A DNA stretch of 64,000 bases from positions 124,001 to 188,000 of the forward strand of contig NZ_AUNI01000009.1 of the NCBI RefSeq assembly GCF_000447795.1, given 5' to 3'. Below the pieces are notes generated by a model. It ran no database searches, was not told the origin of the DNA, and saw only the letters and a list, made by a program, of their open reading frames with translations. Source of the stretch: Bacteriovorax sp. Seq25_V. GTDB lineage: Bacteria > Bdellovibrionota > Bacteriovoracia > Bacteriovoracales > Bacteriovoracaceae. Shown here piece by piece: positions 1 through 8,553 of this stretch (the first letter of the stretch is position 1; each line of letters starts with the position of its first letter). The position numbers and the translations under genes are program-made.

Positions 1-131
1 TTTAACGTAGGGTTCTCAAGAACTTCTTCTTTTGATTTTGTTACTGCTTCTGGAGCTTTTTTTTCTACTGTATTTTCTTCCGCTGTATACACAGTCAGAG
101 AAGTAAGCATAATTAAAAGAATTTTAAGCAT
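1..131 (-). CDS. Exported protein, last visible gene of siderophore operon (partial)
   Basis: Only the first 43 codons are in the window. They encode a short basic start, a hydrophobic stretch (LKILLIMLTSLTV) and a probable signal peptidase site near YTAEE, followed by a Lys/Glu-rich segment. The ATG overlaps the stop of the upstream hydroxylase gene by 8 bases (ATGCTTAA), so the two are probably translationally coupled. In aerobactin operons the gene after iucD is the outer-membrane receptor iutA, so a TonB-dependent siderophore receptor is the likeliest identity. That rests on position only; the visible residues show no plug motif. Confidence 0.6.
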   Translation of the reverse strand, partial: MLKILLIMLTSLTVYTAEENTVEKKAPEAVTKSKEEVLENPTL

Positions 132-1416
132 TGTTCTCTCCTTTTAGTGAGTAATCACAAAAAATATTTTCATAATTACTAGTTTGATATGTTGTTTTTT
201 TTGTTAGCGTATTAATTACTGTCGCTGACCTCCATGCCATTAAGCTTGTTTGAGGGTCAGCAATGCCGTGGCAGTGGCGACTGAAATTCATTGCGAAGAT
301 TCTATTCTCCGTTGGTAAATTAGCTCGAAGGGAATAGTCTTTCTCTAAAACTGGGCGATTGTTGTTATCAAAATGAATATTAGAAAATAGACTCTCAAGA
401 CAGTTTGGGATTCTTGTCTCAAACCCTGTGGCAAGAATAACAATATCGTAAGAAGCGACTTCGTCTTGATCATGCATTGTGTTCCTAGCTGTTACATTAA
501 AATCTCCCTTAGGAGTTTCTGTCATCGCAGTGACCCATCTCATTGGAAGGATTTCATATCTTGTAAATTTCTTTAGGTAGAAACGATCGAGATACAGCTC
601 ATTATAAAAATCATCTAAGTAAACAGGTGTATTTCCATCACTCATGAATTTTTGATTGTTTACAATTTCTTCCTTGATCTCACTCTTTACATCGAAGAAA
701 CTATTGATAAAATCTGGAGTAAAGAAATCATTTGAAAAAGAAGCCTCATCTAGCGGTTGAAAAGTTTGTCTGTCTGAAATAATTGAAATCTTGTCTGCTC
801 GTCCCCAGTTTTCTTGAAGTCCGTTTCTAAAAATCTCAAGACCTGTCTGTCCACCACCAACGATAAGAACTCTCTTGGCCGTGAAATCTACATCCTTAAG
901 GTTTTTAGACTTCGCGTGGAAAACATTTTTGCCGATATGTGAAGTTGCAAAATTAGGAATTCTTGGAACTGGACCAGTTCCGATACAGATATTCTTTGCA
1001 ACATATTCACCATTGCTTGTGGCTAAGTGGAAGTTACCATCTTTAAATGTTACATTCTCAACACTTGTATCAAAGAGAAGTCGATCAGCAAGATTTCTTG
1101 ACACCCATTGGCAGTAATCTTGAAATTCTATTCTGGTAATAGACTTTCTTCCCGTATTCATGAACTGGTAGAAAATACCTTTTTCTACTAGGTAGTTTAG
1201 AAAAGACTGTGGATTCGTCGGATCAACAGGAGTGACGAGATCTTTCAAGTATGATGTTTGCATAATTGCATCATTGAAATGTAGCTCCTTGTGCCAAGTA
1301 AACTCTTTTTGTAGGTCAAAGAACTTCGATGACAGGTTGGTTTTACTAAGCAGTGAGGCTAAACTTAAATTGAATGGGCCTATCCCAATTCCGATTAGAT
1401 CTAAAGTGTTACTCAT
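124..1416 (-). CDS. iucD: L-lysine/L-ornithine N-monooxygenase (IucD/PvdA family)
   Basis: This flavin-dependent cytosolic enzyme would hydroxylate the side-chain amine of lysine (or ornithine), the first step towards a hydroxamate siderophore. The 430-residue length is normal for the family. An FAD-binding GIGIGPFNLS motif is at residues 9-18, an NADPH-binding GGGQTG at about 187-192, and the family's ATGF motif near residue 330. Its ATG overlaps the stop of the upstream NIS synthetase by 4 bases. With two NIS synthetases and an IucB-like domain upstream, the lysine-specific IucD role is favoured over ornithine hydroxylation, but substrate cannot be read from sequence by eye. Confidence 0.88.
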   Translation of the reverse strand: MSNTLDLIGIGIGPFNLSLASLLSKTNLSSKFFDLQKEFTWHKELHFNDAIMQTSYLKDLVTPVDPTNPQSFLNYLVEKGIFYQFMNTGRKSITRIEFQDYCQWVSRNLADRLLFDTSVENVTFKDGNFHLATSNGEYVAKNICIGTGPVPRIPNFATSHIGKNVFHAKSKNLKDVDFTAKRVLIVGGGQTGLEIFRNGLQENWGRADKISIISDRQTFQPLDEASFSNDFFTPDFINSFFDVKSEIKEEIVNNQKFMSDGNTPVYLDDFYNELYLDRFYLKKFTRYEILPMRWVTAMTETPKGDFNVTARNTMHDQDEVASYDIVILATGFETRIPNCLESLFSNIHFDNNNRPVLEKDYSLRANLPTENRIFAMNFSRHCHGIADPQTSLMAWRSATVINTLTKKTTYQTSNYENIFCDYSLKGENNA

Positions 1417-3140
1417 ATTTTTTCCTCGATATTTAATGATAATTGCCTCTTTCCTAGGACTGGCTTGAGCCTCTCTCTTGTGTCTCCGTAGCCACGTATA
1501 AATCTGACCTTGTTGACTAGAACTTTTTCAAATTTATGAGATGTGAGATCAAGGCTTTCAGAAGGAAGGGGATTTTGATTGATATATTTTCTTAACTCGT
1601 TGTTAAGAATTTTTAGAATGTTCTCTTCTGTTTGATTAAATGCTGCAGTGAAAGCACGAGCAACATATCTAAAAACAGTGACGAGATGCCCAGTGAAGAG
1701 ATCATGGATTAAATAATTTGCAGGTAACTTATCGAGATGTTCGAAAAATGAGAATTCTCTTAGTGCACTGTCTGGAGTAACTCTCAGGTCTCCGTGGAAG
1801 TCTTTAATTATTAGACCTGCTGGAGAATGATTTTTCAGAACAATAATAGTATTTTGGCCATGAGCAACTAAACCTATCCCATACTTCATTTGTAGGTGAT
1901 AAAGCGGAACAATCACTGTATTTACATATCTGGCAAGCCAGTCGTCTTCTGACAAACCACTAAGTTTTACATATTCTGCAATTAAAAAATTATCATTGTG
2001 TGAATAAAAAAGAGCTGCCGTTGGTATTGCAATATCACCTGAAGAAATTTTAGAATCTGCCGACTCTCTCCAAATGCAACCAAGCATCTCTTTGTAGCGA
2101 TAAGGAGAAAATTCTATTCGACTGTAAATTTTATTATTTACACTTATTCCCGCAACTTCTTTCAGGCATATTGTATTTTGCTCTTTGAAGAGTTCATCAC
2201 TGTTTAGAATATTTTCAATTTCATTTGATAATGAATGACCATATGGAATTACTTTGCTTGGAATTCCTCTGAAAGATGATGTGTTGAGGATTGAAACGGA
2301 TGTTTTAATATCAAGTTTAGAGTTTTTTCTAGTGTTTGAAAGTGTTCTGATTGAGGACTGTGCTGAAAAATAAGATCCTAACTCACCAAACGAGATGATC
2401 ATTTTCTCATTAATTAAATCCGCAAATTGAATAACAATTTTATTCTCCCATTGCCATGGATGAACAGGGAAAATGATATAATCACTAATGGAAATATTTG
2501 CTTCTGCTAGTAACTTATCAATTGTCTCAAAGTCTTCTGTCGAGAGAGATTCCTTGAGGAGAACATCAACGTCATAGTTGTCATCAAGTCCAAAAGTAGC
2601 AAGAGATTTATTGACTGCAATATAAACTAGCTGGAAGCTGTTTTTTGCCTCAGGAGAATAATTTTCTAAATCTTTTGATCCCCATCCTAGTCTTCCTTTG
2701 TTCAGAAGTAGCTTTGGATGACCATCGAGAAGATGATTCATTTCACTAAAACCATATTTTGATATTTCTTCAAGTGATAAGTTTTTATATTTATTTGTTA
2801 TAAATACATCTGAATATAGTGTTTGCTCGAGTTCTTCGATAAAAATTGAAAGTGTTTCATCTGACATTTCTGTGAGATGTTGTGTTTCAAGAAAAAAATC
2901 TTTCGCTGATAAAGCTGCAACTTCTTGTGTACTTATAAACTTCTTAATTGTTGTATGATTAATTGAAATAGAGTCGAGTAGCGATTTTCTTGCTGAAAAT
3001 GTATAGCTTATGCCATTGTTCAGGCTCAGACTAAAACACGAGTCTGAAAGGTTCTCATAGTTGAAAACTTCTTCGAAGTAGAGTTCTTCTAGGGCCTTAG
3101 AGATGATTTTTCTCGATGCTAATTGATAGTTATTTTCCAC
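1413..3140 (-). CDS. iucC: NIS siderophore synthetase, IucC-like
   Basis: This is an ATP-dependent IucA/IucC-family synthetase that joins a carboxylate (usually citrate) to an amine, here probably acetyl-hydroxylysine. Family motifs run in order: GHPKLLLNKGRLGW at 140-153, HPWQW at 227-231, the SSIRTL adenylate-binding stretch near 262-267, DIKTSVSILNTSSFRGIP near 277-294, and a later AHGQN followed by KDFHGDLR. The 575-residue length is typical. The gene overlaps its upstream neighbour by 11 bases and the hydroxylase by 4. It follows the A+B fusion and precedes the D gene, so the order matches iucABCD and it is called IucC-like. Adding the second hydroxamate arm is inferred from that order. 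Confidence 0.85.
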   Translation of the reverse strand: MENNYQLASRKIISKALEELYFEEVFNYENLSDSCFSLSLNNGISYTFSARKSLLDSISINHTTIKKFISTQEVAALSAKDFFLETQHLTEMSDETLSIFIEELEQTLYSDVFITNKYKNLSLEEISKYGFSEMNHLLDGHPKLLLNKGRLGWGSKDLENYSPEAKNSFQLVYIAVNKSLATFGLDDNYDVDVLLKESLSTEDFETIDKLLAEANISISDYIIFPVHPWQWENKIVIQFADLINEKMIISFGELGSYFSAQSSIRTLSNTRKNSKLDIKTSVSILNTSSFRGIPSKVIPYGHSLSNEIENILNSDELFKEQNTICLKEVAGISVNNKIYSRIEFSPYRYKEMLGCIWRESADSKISSGDIAIPTAALFYSHNDNFLIAEYVKLSGLSEDDWLARYVNTVIVPLYHLQMKYGIGLVAHGQNTIIVLKNHSPAGLIIKDFHGDLRVTPDSALREFSFFEHLDKLPANYLIHDLFTGHLVTVFRYVARAFTAAFNQTEENILKILNNELRKYINQNPLPSESLDLTSHKFEKVLVNKVRFIRGYGDTRERLKPVLGKRQLSLNIEEKI

Positions 3141-5364
3141 TTAGATACTCCTGGAAAAACCTACTACGGTCACAACGAGTGAGTGCTGCTCTTTTATGAG
3201 GAAAATCAAATTCTTTTACAAGTGACCAGCCTGGAAGGGACGTTGCAAATTTAATAACCTTTTTATTATCAGCTCTCGGCTCTCCCCAGATTCTTTTTGT
3301 ATTCAAATTACTTTGAAATAAGTAGTCGCAGATACAGTTTATTGATTCTATAACATAGCGAGAACCTAGAAACTTTTCTTCTCCGATTAGGAAGTGAAAA
3401 CCCATATCTTCTGATTCAGGATTACAGTAAGGAGCGATACGATCTCCATAAGCATTGTATACTTCAAAGTATCCAATTGGCTTTTCATCAACAAGACACA
3501 TTAATGGTGTCTGATAAGGACTCTTGATAAGATTGTGAATATATGTTTTTAGTTCTTCCTTTGGAAGATTCATCTCCCAGAACTCTTTAACGTACCCTTG
3601 ATGCTGCCAAGTGTAGAAAGTTTCTAAATCACTCTTGTTATTCATAACTCTAAAAGAAATGGGACGTGAAAGTTTCTTCACTTCTTTTGTATACACAATT
3701 TTATCAACAGTATTTGGCGTTATAGTTCGAGCATTATGAAATATTGGGTTTGGAATCTTGTTGTAAATAAGTGTTGGATCAGCCATTGTATTTTCATTGT
3801 GACTTTCAACTGAACATCTAAAATTACCTTTTTGCCAAAGTGTTTCTGAATTAAGGAGGTTGGAGATAATACTTCTGTCAGCAATTTGATCCCTCATTGA
3901 TAATGTAAATAGAAAGTTTTTAAATTCATTAATGATGAATTTTTCAAGGTAGCTATCACCGTCAGCCATTTCACTAATAAATGAAAAAGTTGTGTTGATG
4001 ATAAGATAATATGAAAAAATTTTGTTAACATTTTCACTGTCTAAAATATTCCCATTTTCTTTTTCAAAATTTGCAATTTGATGTTCAAATTTCTTCGATC
4101 CGTGTTGAGTGAATCCGCTTCCTTGGCAGTCTTTAAATAGGACTCGATCAAAGAGACCATCTTTAGTAGAAATAATAATGTTTTGGAGATGAGCCCCTAG
4201 TAAAACGCCGTGATCTGTAGCGAGTGTGAGTATAGGCTCGATAATTTTTTTAAAAAATGAATTAGAAATAAGTTTAGTTGCTAGAATTTTGTTTGAACTG
4301 TAGCTCTTTACAAGTGTGCCAAGTTGAGAGATTTTTGAATCACTTTTCTTTTCGATGAAAGTCGCGAGAAGGTGATAATCTGCACTTTCATTTTCAAAAT
4401 TGTCTCTTAGTACAAATGATGACTCCTGAACTCCTTTGATGCAACTATAGACTGGTTCACCTAGGATTTTGAAGTTATCATATTTTTTAAGATGTTCTTG
4501 TATATATGAAGTTTCTTTTAATTGTGTTACTTGTAGCCCACGCATACACTCATTTTTTGTCAGCACTCGTACAGAGTTAGTCAGTTGCACGGACATGGAA
4601 AACTTGATTGTGAATGGAGCTTGGTTACAGTAGAGAGAGCGCATCGAAGATGTTGGGTACCAATCGTTTAGCCCTTCACTTGTTTTGATCTCTTTAGCAA
4701 TATTTGTAAGCTTTCGTAGTTGCCATGGATGAAAAGGAAAAGGTGTTTTCCCTGTTGGGATATCAGTTATACCTTCAAATTTTGCAAGCTCTACAATTGC
4801 ATCTTTATATTTTGCAGAAGCAATTAAACTTTCAACTATGTCATTGTCTAGCAGTATCCACTGAAGTTTAAACTTTGAAGCATATTCAGGAGAGAACTTC
4901 TCCGTCTCCTTATTTGTCATCCCCTTCTTAAGCTTTGGAAAAGGATGAAATGGGTGTCCAAACAGAAGGTTTTGTTCAGAAGCGATATAATTATCTGACG
5001 CTTGTTTGGTCGTCTTTTGTGCGTCGAAAATTCTTTCAAGTTCTTTATCGCTTTCTAGAATATTACTAAGAAAACTTGAATTATCTCCATGTGGAAATAG
5101 TTTAGTGATGATAATTTCTTTTAGAGACCCTGGAGTAATGTGAGTTAGATTACCATTCTCTTCAAGTATGTACTCCGATGAAAATTTGTGATTTCCTGTT
5201 ATTGATATAAAGTCAGCATTAATTATAAGTTTTTCATCCGCTGAGAATGCAATGATTAATTTATTGTTCTTGAATGTAAATCTATCGTCACCTGAAAAAT
5301 CTCTTAGAAGAGAGTTCAGAAATGATTGATTAGAATAAATTGTTGTTAAGTTATTCTGTTGCAT
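3130..5364 (-). CDS. Fused NIS synthetase (IucA-like) and GNAT acetyltransferase (IucB-like)
   Basis: The 744-residue protein joins two activities that are separate proteins in the classical aerobactin pathway. Residues about 1-555 are an IucA/IucC-family synthetase: GHPFHPFPKLKKG at 136-148, HPWQ at 212-215, PTSSMRSL at 237-244, KFSMSVQLTNSVRVL at 254-268, GAHLQN near 390, and KDCQG near 411. Residues about 568-744 match the siderophore N-acyltransferase type (IucB/RhbD): FRVMNNKSDLETFYTWQHQ, a GYFEVY strand, GFHFLIG, and RIWGEPRADN at 691-700. It would acetylate N-hydroxylysine and condense it with citrate. No stop or frameshift lies between the domains. It overlaps both neighbours (14 and 11 bases). 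Confidence 0.85.
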   Translation of the reverse strand: MQQNNLTTIYSNQSFLNSLLRDFSGDDRFTFKNNKLIIAFSADEKLIINADFISITGNHKFSSEYILEENGNLTHITPGSLKEIIITKLFPHGDNSSFLSNILESDKELERIFDAQKTTKQASDNYIASEQNLLFGHPFHPFPKLKKGMTNKETEKFSPEYASKFKLQWILLDNDIVESLIASAKYKDAIVELAKFEGITDIPTGKTPFPFHPWQLRKLTNIAKEIKTSEGLNDWYPTSSMRSLYCNQAPFTIKFSMSVQLTNSVRVLTKNECMRGLQVTQLKETSYIQEHLKKYDNFKILGEPVYSCIKGVQESSFVLRDNFENESADYHLLATFIEKKSDSKISQLGTLVKSYSSNKILATKLISNSFFKKIIEPILTLATDHGVLLGAHLQNIIISTKDGLFDRVLFKDCQGSGFTQHGSKKFEHQIANFEKENGNILDSENVNKIFSYYLIINTTFSFISEMADGDSYLEKFIINEFKNFLFTLSMRDQIADRSIISNLLNSETLWQKGNFRCSVESHNENTMADPTLIYNKIPNPIFHNARTITPNTVDKIVYTKEVKKLSRPISFRVMNNKSDLETFYTWQHQGYVKEFWEMNLPKEELKTYIHNLIKSPYQTPLMCLVDEKPIGYFEVYNAYGDRIAPYCNPESEDMGFHFLIGEEKFLGSRYVIESINCICDYLFQSNLNTKRIWGEPRADNKKVIKFATSLPGWSLVKEFDFPHKRAALTRCDRSRFFQEYLSGK

Positions 5365-6592
5365 TAGATATCCTATAACTCGAGATGTGGCTTAAAATGC
5401 TTAATATCGTAAATATTCCGAGCGTAAAGAGTAGTGTAGTTTGCAATGATCCAGCTGTTAGATAGATTAGTGTAATTAACAGAGCTGGAAATAAAATTTG
5501 AAACTTTCTTGTTTTGTAAAATGTATTTAATTTTTTAATTTTTAAATTTCGAATCTTCTTTTTTCGTATTAAGTATATGAGAAGGGCACTTAGTGGAAGA
5601 ATGGAACTCAGCAAAGAGAATATTGTCCAGATTACTTTTAGTGTCGCCCCGCCAAAGTTTCCGTAATGTAGAGGCTCAGAAATAATGATTGTCTTAAGGA
5701 TAAAAGGTAGTTCGACTACCTTAACGTCAATCGCCTCATTGACAGATACAAACATGAGTCGTTTAATTTCTCCTTCTTCAAGAAGAATAGAGTAAGATGA
5801 TGGCGTCGAAAATTCATTATCTGGAAATGAAATAAAATCAACTTCATTTCCTTCTAGATTAGCAAAAGCTTTATTCAATGCTTTGGGAAATTCTGATTTA
5901 GCTTCTGCGCTAATTATTTGAGCGTTAATTTGGGACTTGAAGTATAGGTTAATAATTAGTCCATTAAATGAAAGAAACACGCCAGTGAGTGAGACTATTA
6001 GAAGCCATGAGAAAGTGAAAACACCGATAGTATTATGAATACTTCCAACTAATGTTCTAAGGTTAGAGACTGGTTTATTATTTTTAAACTTCTTAAGTAT
6101 CAATATTCCACTAAGTAGGATAAAGATCAATCCAAGACCTATAAGGCCAATTAGATACTTTCCCTTTCCCCCAAGAAGTATATCTCTGTGAAGTTTGAGA
6201 ATAAAATCAATGAATGTATCACTTGATTTTTTTATGTTTTGAATTGTTTCAATACTTTGATTTTCTTTGTTGTAAACTAACTTCGTTGCTCCGGAGAATT
6301 TAGTTTTTCCTTGATCTGTAATCCTAATATTGATGATCTTAGAATTGTTATCATCCTTGGCCAATGATAGAATTTTCTTATTAGGAAATTGAGTTTTTAA
6401 TAACTCATAAGCAACTAAGAAATCTTGCTTTAGTAGAGGTCCTTCTTCTGAGTAGTGTACTTTCTGAGTTAGCTCTTCTTTCCAGATTAAAATTGTTCCA
6501 GTTAGAGCTAGGATGAGGAAATTCATGGCCAGGACTAGACCTAGAATCTTATGTATTTTGAATATTTTTTTAAAGATATTCGATTTTCTCAT
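5351..6592 (-). CDS. PepSY-domain membrane protein, probable ferric-siderophore reductase
   Basis: The first gene of the siderophore operon encodes 413 residues with a membrane helix at about 17-36, a PepSY-like periplasmic region, and further helices near 143-166, 185-208, 310-336, 362-380 and 385-400. The HKILGLVLAMNFL start and SLTGVFLSFNG pattern are typical of PepSY-associated membrane proteins. Relatives such as FoxB and PiuB sit in siderophore loci and are linked to reductive release of iron at the inner membrane. The role here follows from family plus operon position. The stop overlaps the next gene by 14 bases. Confidence 0.75.
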   Translation of the reverse strand: MRKSNIFKKIFKIHKILGLVLAMNFLILALTGTILIWKEELTQKVHYSEEGPLLKQDFLVAYELLKTQFPNKKILSLAKDDNNSKIINIRITDQGKTKFSGATKLVYNKENQSIETIQNIKKSSDTFIDFILKLHRDILLGGKGKYLIGLIGLGLIFILLSGILILKKFKNNKPVSNLRTLVGSIHNTIGVFTFSWLLIVSLTGVFLSFNGLIINLYFKSQINAQIISAEAKSEFPKALNKAFANLEGNEVDFISFPDNEFSTPSSYSILLEEGEIKRLMFVSVNEAIDVKVVELPFILKTIIISEPLHYGNFGGATLKVIWTIFSLLSSILPLSALLIYLIRKKKIRNLKIKKLNTFYKTRKFQILFPALLITLIYLTAGSLQTTLLFTLGIFTILSILSHISSYRISNATE

Positions 6593-6659
6593 TTCTTAAA
6601 CTTCTGTAGAGAGGAGATTTAAATAAGTTACAAATCTCCCTAATTCATCTATAGGTTGG

Positions 6660-6691
6660 ATTTATCATTAAAAAGTTTGAGTAGTCAAACT
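6660..6691 (-). promoter_or_regulatory. Promoter with 18-bp palindromic operator before siderophore operon
   Basis: On the minus strand a TTGACT -35 (6683-6688) is followed after 16-17 bases by GATAAAT as a weak -10 (6660-6666). A perfect 7-bp inverted repeat, AGTTTGA-N4-TCAAACT (6674-6691), covers the -35 box, about 82 bases upstream of the PepSY start. The same palindrome lies on the -35 box at 19643-19660. A repressor site is inferred. It does not resemble the usual 19-bp Fur box. The rest of 6593-6919 holds only a stem-loop behind msrB and no coding signal. Confidence 0.6.
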
Positions 6692-6831
6692 ATTATTTAA
6701 GTCTGTAAACATTGTTAATGGAATTTACTAAATCTGGATGGACAGTCGTGTATTTTTTTGGAGAAAATAGTCTATATATGACTTAGTTCAAGATGTGCTG
6801 TAGTGCGTTATTATATTAGGAAGGATAATTG

Positions 6832-6872
6832 TCAAAATAAGCTGCGTGAATGTTGAACTTTCAGCGCAGCTA
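6832..6872 (-). terminator. Possible terminator after msrB
   Basis: A stem of 7 bp (AGCTGCG/CGCAGCT), extended by a TGAA/TTCA pairing, lies at 6840-6871. On the minus strand it is followed by a short T-rich tract (TTATTTT). It would end transcription of msrB before the siderophore promoter. The U-tract is modest. Confidence 0.45.
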
Positions 6873-6919
6873 AAACTAATGAGCTAATACAAATCTTTAG
6901 TTTTAAGTTCTGTGATAAA

Positions 6920-7453
6920 TCAAAGATCATCACTATGAACTAAGGAAACAGAGTTCATGCAGTAGCGTTTTCCCGTCGGGGCAGGTCCGTCATCGAATAC
7001 ATGGCCAAGATGGGAGCCACAGCGAGAGCATACAACTTCCACTCGTGACATTCCCCAAGCATTATCTTCATGTAGAGTTACACTTTCTGGGATTGCATCA
7101 TAAAAGCTTGGCCATCCTGTGCCAGAGTCAAATTTTGTCACACTATTGAAAAGCTTTTGTCCGCAAGAAGAACAGTGAAAGACTCCTGGTCTCTTTTCTT
7201 CATTGTACTTACCAGTGAAAGCTCTTTCTGTTCCTTTCTCTCTTGTTACGTGATACTGGAGAGGAGTCATCACTTCTTTCCAGTAGTTTTCATCTTTTTT
7301 AGACCAATCAATTTTTTCATAATCAATCTTTGAAAGATGGCTTCCAATCTTATCTTGCGTTTCTTTGGCTTCTGTTTTTCTAAAAATATTAAACATAAAA
7401 ATACCTAAAATAAAAAATGGGATAATAATAAGAGCTTTTTTCTTCACGTTCAC
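6920..7453 (-). CDS. msrB: Peptide-methionine (R)-S-oxide reductase MsrB, membrane-anchored
   Basis: It repairs methionine-R-sulfoxide in proteins. The zinc-binding CxxC pairs (CSSCG and CSRCG), the GTGWPSF motif, [12 protein letters not shown] and the catalytic RYCMNS are all present, so it should be active. Unlike cytosolic MsrB it has an N-terminal basic patch and hydrophobic helix (residues about 7-25), which suggests a periplasmic enzyme anchored in the inner membrane. It lies 63 bases downstream of the thioesterase gene on the same strand and could share its transcript, and thus the riboswitch in front of it. Confidence 0.92.
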   Translation of the reverse strand: MNVKKKALIIIPFFILGIFMFNIFRKTEAKETQDKIGSHLSKIDYEKIDWSKKDENYWKEVMTPLQYHVTREKGTERAFTGKYNEEKRPGVFHCSSCGQKLFNSVTKFDSGTGWPSFYDAIPESVTLHEDNAWGMSRVEVVCSRCGSHLGHVFDDGPAPTGKRYCMNSVSLVHSDDL

Positions 7454-7516
7454 ATCCTCTTAAAGGTTCTTGATATTTAGTGAATAAAGCACAACTTCTG
7501 TTACATCTATTATAAG

Positions 7517-7912
7517 CTATGGAAGGTTTGTTTCAATACTTATTGGTTTACGATCATCATCAATGGCGACAAATGTAAACTCACCATGCACAGCTAACTC
7601 TCGAGAATCATTATACATATCCTCGAGGTAGATATCGACTCCAACAACAAGACTCGATTTTCCAACCATTTTTACTTTGCCGATTAGTTCTGCAATAGTT
7701 CCTCCTGGAATTGGTTTTTTGAAGTCTACCTTTGAACTTGAAACAGTTACTACTTTTTGGCGAGTAAAACGTGTCGCCGTAATAAATGATACTTCATCCA
7801 TCCATTTAAGTGCTGTTCCACCAAAGAGGGTGTCGTAGTGGTTAGTTGTACTTGGGAAAATTGCTTTTGATACTTTTGTTGTCGAACTCTCAATTCTACG
7901 AGATAAGTCCAT
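7517..7912 (-). CDS. Acyl-CoA thioesterase, hotdog fold (YciA-like)
   Basis: The 131-residue single hotdog domain hydrolyses acyl-CoA thioesters in the cytosol. The signature region NHYDTLFGGTALKWMDE (residues about 24-40) carries the family's catalytic acid and the GG turn. SSSKVDFKKPIPGG and a late FTFVAIDDDRKP strand also fit. The ATG has a strong AGGAGG site five bases upstream. Its leader contains a cobalamin-type riboswitch, unusual for a thioesterase. Chain-length preference cannot be told. Confidence 0.85.
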   Translation of the reverse strand: MDLSRRIESSTTKVSKAIFPSTTNHYDTLFGGTALKWMDEVSFITATRFTRQKVVTVSSSKVDFKKPIPGGTIAELIGKVKMVGKSSLVVGVDIYLEDMYNDSRELAVHGEFTFVAIDDDRKPISIETNLP

Positions 7913-7941
7913 GTTTCCTCCTGCGGGGTTGTTGAATCTTC

Positions 7942-8028
7942 AATAAAGGATCTGGCTTCTACTATTGTAGCTACAGTCGCGCGACGGCCGGGACTTTCAC
8001 CCTGTTCACTTTAAAGAGATTATTTATT
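7942..8028 (-). ncRNA. Cobalamin-type riboswitch
   Basis: Read on the minus strand, the leader of the thioesterase gene carries the conserved cobalamin aptamer blocks in order: AACAGGGTGAAAGTCC (8006-7991), GCGACTGTAG (7980-7971), a short CTAC/GTAG hairpin, and GAAGCCAGA (7959-7951). A closing P1 can be drawn between AATAAA (8028-8023) and TTTATT (7947-7942), with ATC (8020-8018) pairing GAT (7952-7950). P1 overlaps the hemJ stop codon. A strong AGGAGG lies just downstream (about 7917-7922) with no poly-U hairpin, so control of translation is more likely than termination. Confidence 0.75.
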
Positions 8029-8553
8029 TCTTATATTCTTATATGTTTTGATTGCTAACATCAAGACAATTGTGAAAAGGATGAGTCCAACAAGTCCATA
8101 TCCCATACTTACGATATCCTTTAATACAACAAGGAACACGATAGCTACAAGAAAGATTGTTGCAACTTCATTCCAAACTCTTAATTGGGTGCTTGTATAC
8201 TTGAATGAATTATTTAGAAGTTGTTTTAAAATACGATGGCAGCTTAAGTGGTACAGAAAAAGTCCAAAGACAAAACATAGCTTTACAATAAGCCATGGAT
8301 GGTTATTGATTGGAAAGTAATTATGAATGAGGGAAAGTCCAAAGAGAATAGTCACGATTGCAGAAGGCCACGTAATTCCAAACCACAGTCTTTTTTGCAT
8401 AATCTTAAATTGATTAGATAGAATTTCTTTTTCTGGAGATGGTTTTTCTTGAGCTTCAGTATGATAAATGAAGAGTCTTACAATATAAAAAAGCCCTGCA
8501 AACCAAGTCGTTACAAAAATGATATGAAGAGCTTTAAGATAGAAATAACTCAT
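8020..8553 (-). CDS. hemJ: Protoporphyrinogen IX oxidase HemJ
   Basis: This inner-membrane enzyme oxidises protoporphyrinogen IX to protoporphyrin IX in haem synthesis. The 177-residue length, the KALHIIFVTTWFAGLFYIVRLF start with its conserved His and Arg, the Q-RLWFGITWP segment and the VKLCFVFGLFLYH helix are characteristic of the HemJ/YggP family. About five membrane helices are visible. Its ATG shares one base with the stop of the upstream phytase-like gene (TAATG), so the two are coupled. Its stop lies inside the 5' strand of the riboswitch stem. Confidence 0.85.
   Translation of the reverse strand: MSYFYLKALHIIFVTTWFAGLFYIVRLFIYHTEAQEKPSPEKEILSNQFKIMQKRLWFGITWPSAIVTILFGLSLIHNYFPINNHPWLIVKLCFVFGLFLYHLSCHRILKQLLNNSFKYTSTQLRVWNEVATIFLVAIVFLVVLKDIVSMGYGLVGLILFTIVLMLAIKTYKNIRNK

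Noticed and set aside
1413-5364. Frameshift between two NIS genes
   Set aside because: Overlaps of 4, 11 and 14 bases are clean translational couplings and each protein has full motifs.
6593-6692. Fur box before the siderophore operon
   Set aside because: No 19-bp GATAATGATAATCATTATC-like site could be seen; the palindrome present has different arms.
7970-8010. FMN riboswitch in the thioesterase leader
   Set aside because: The AGGGTGAAA block resembles the FMN switch, but the GCGACTGTA and GAAGCCAGA blocks and their order fit the cobalamin class, not FMN.
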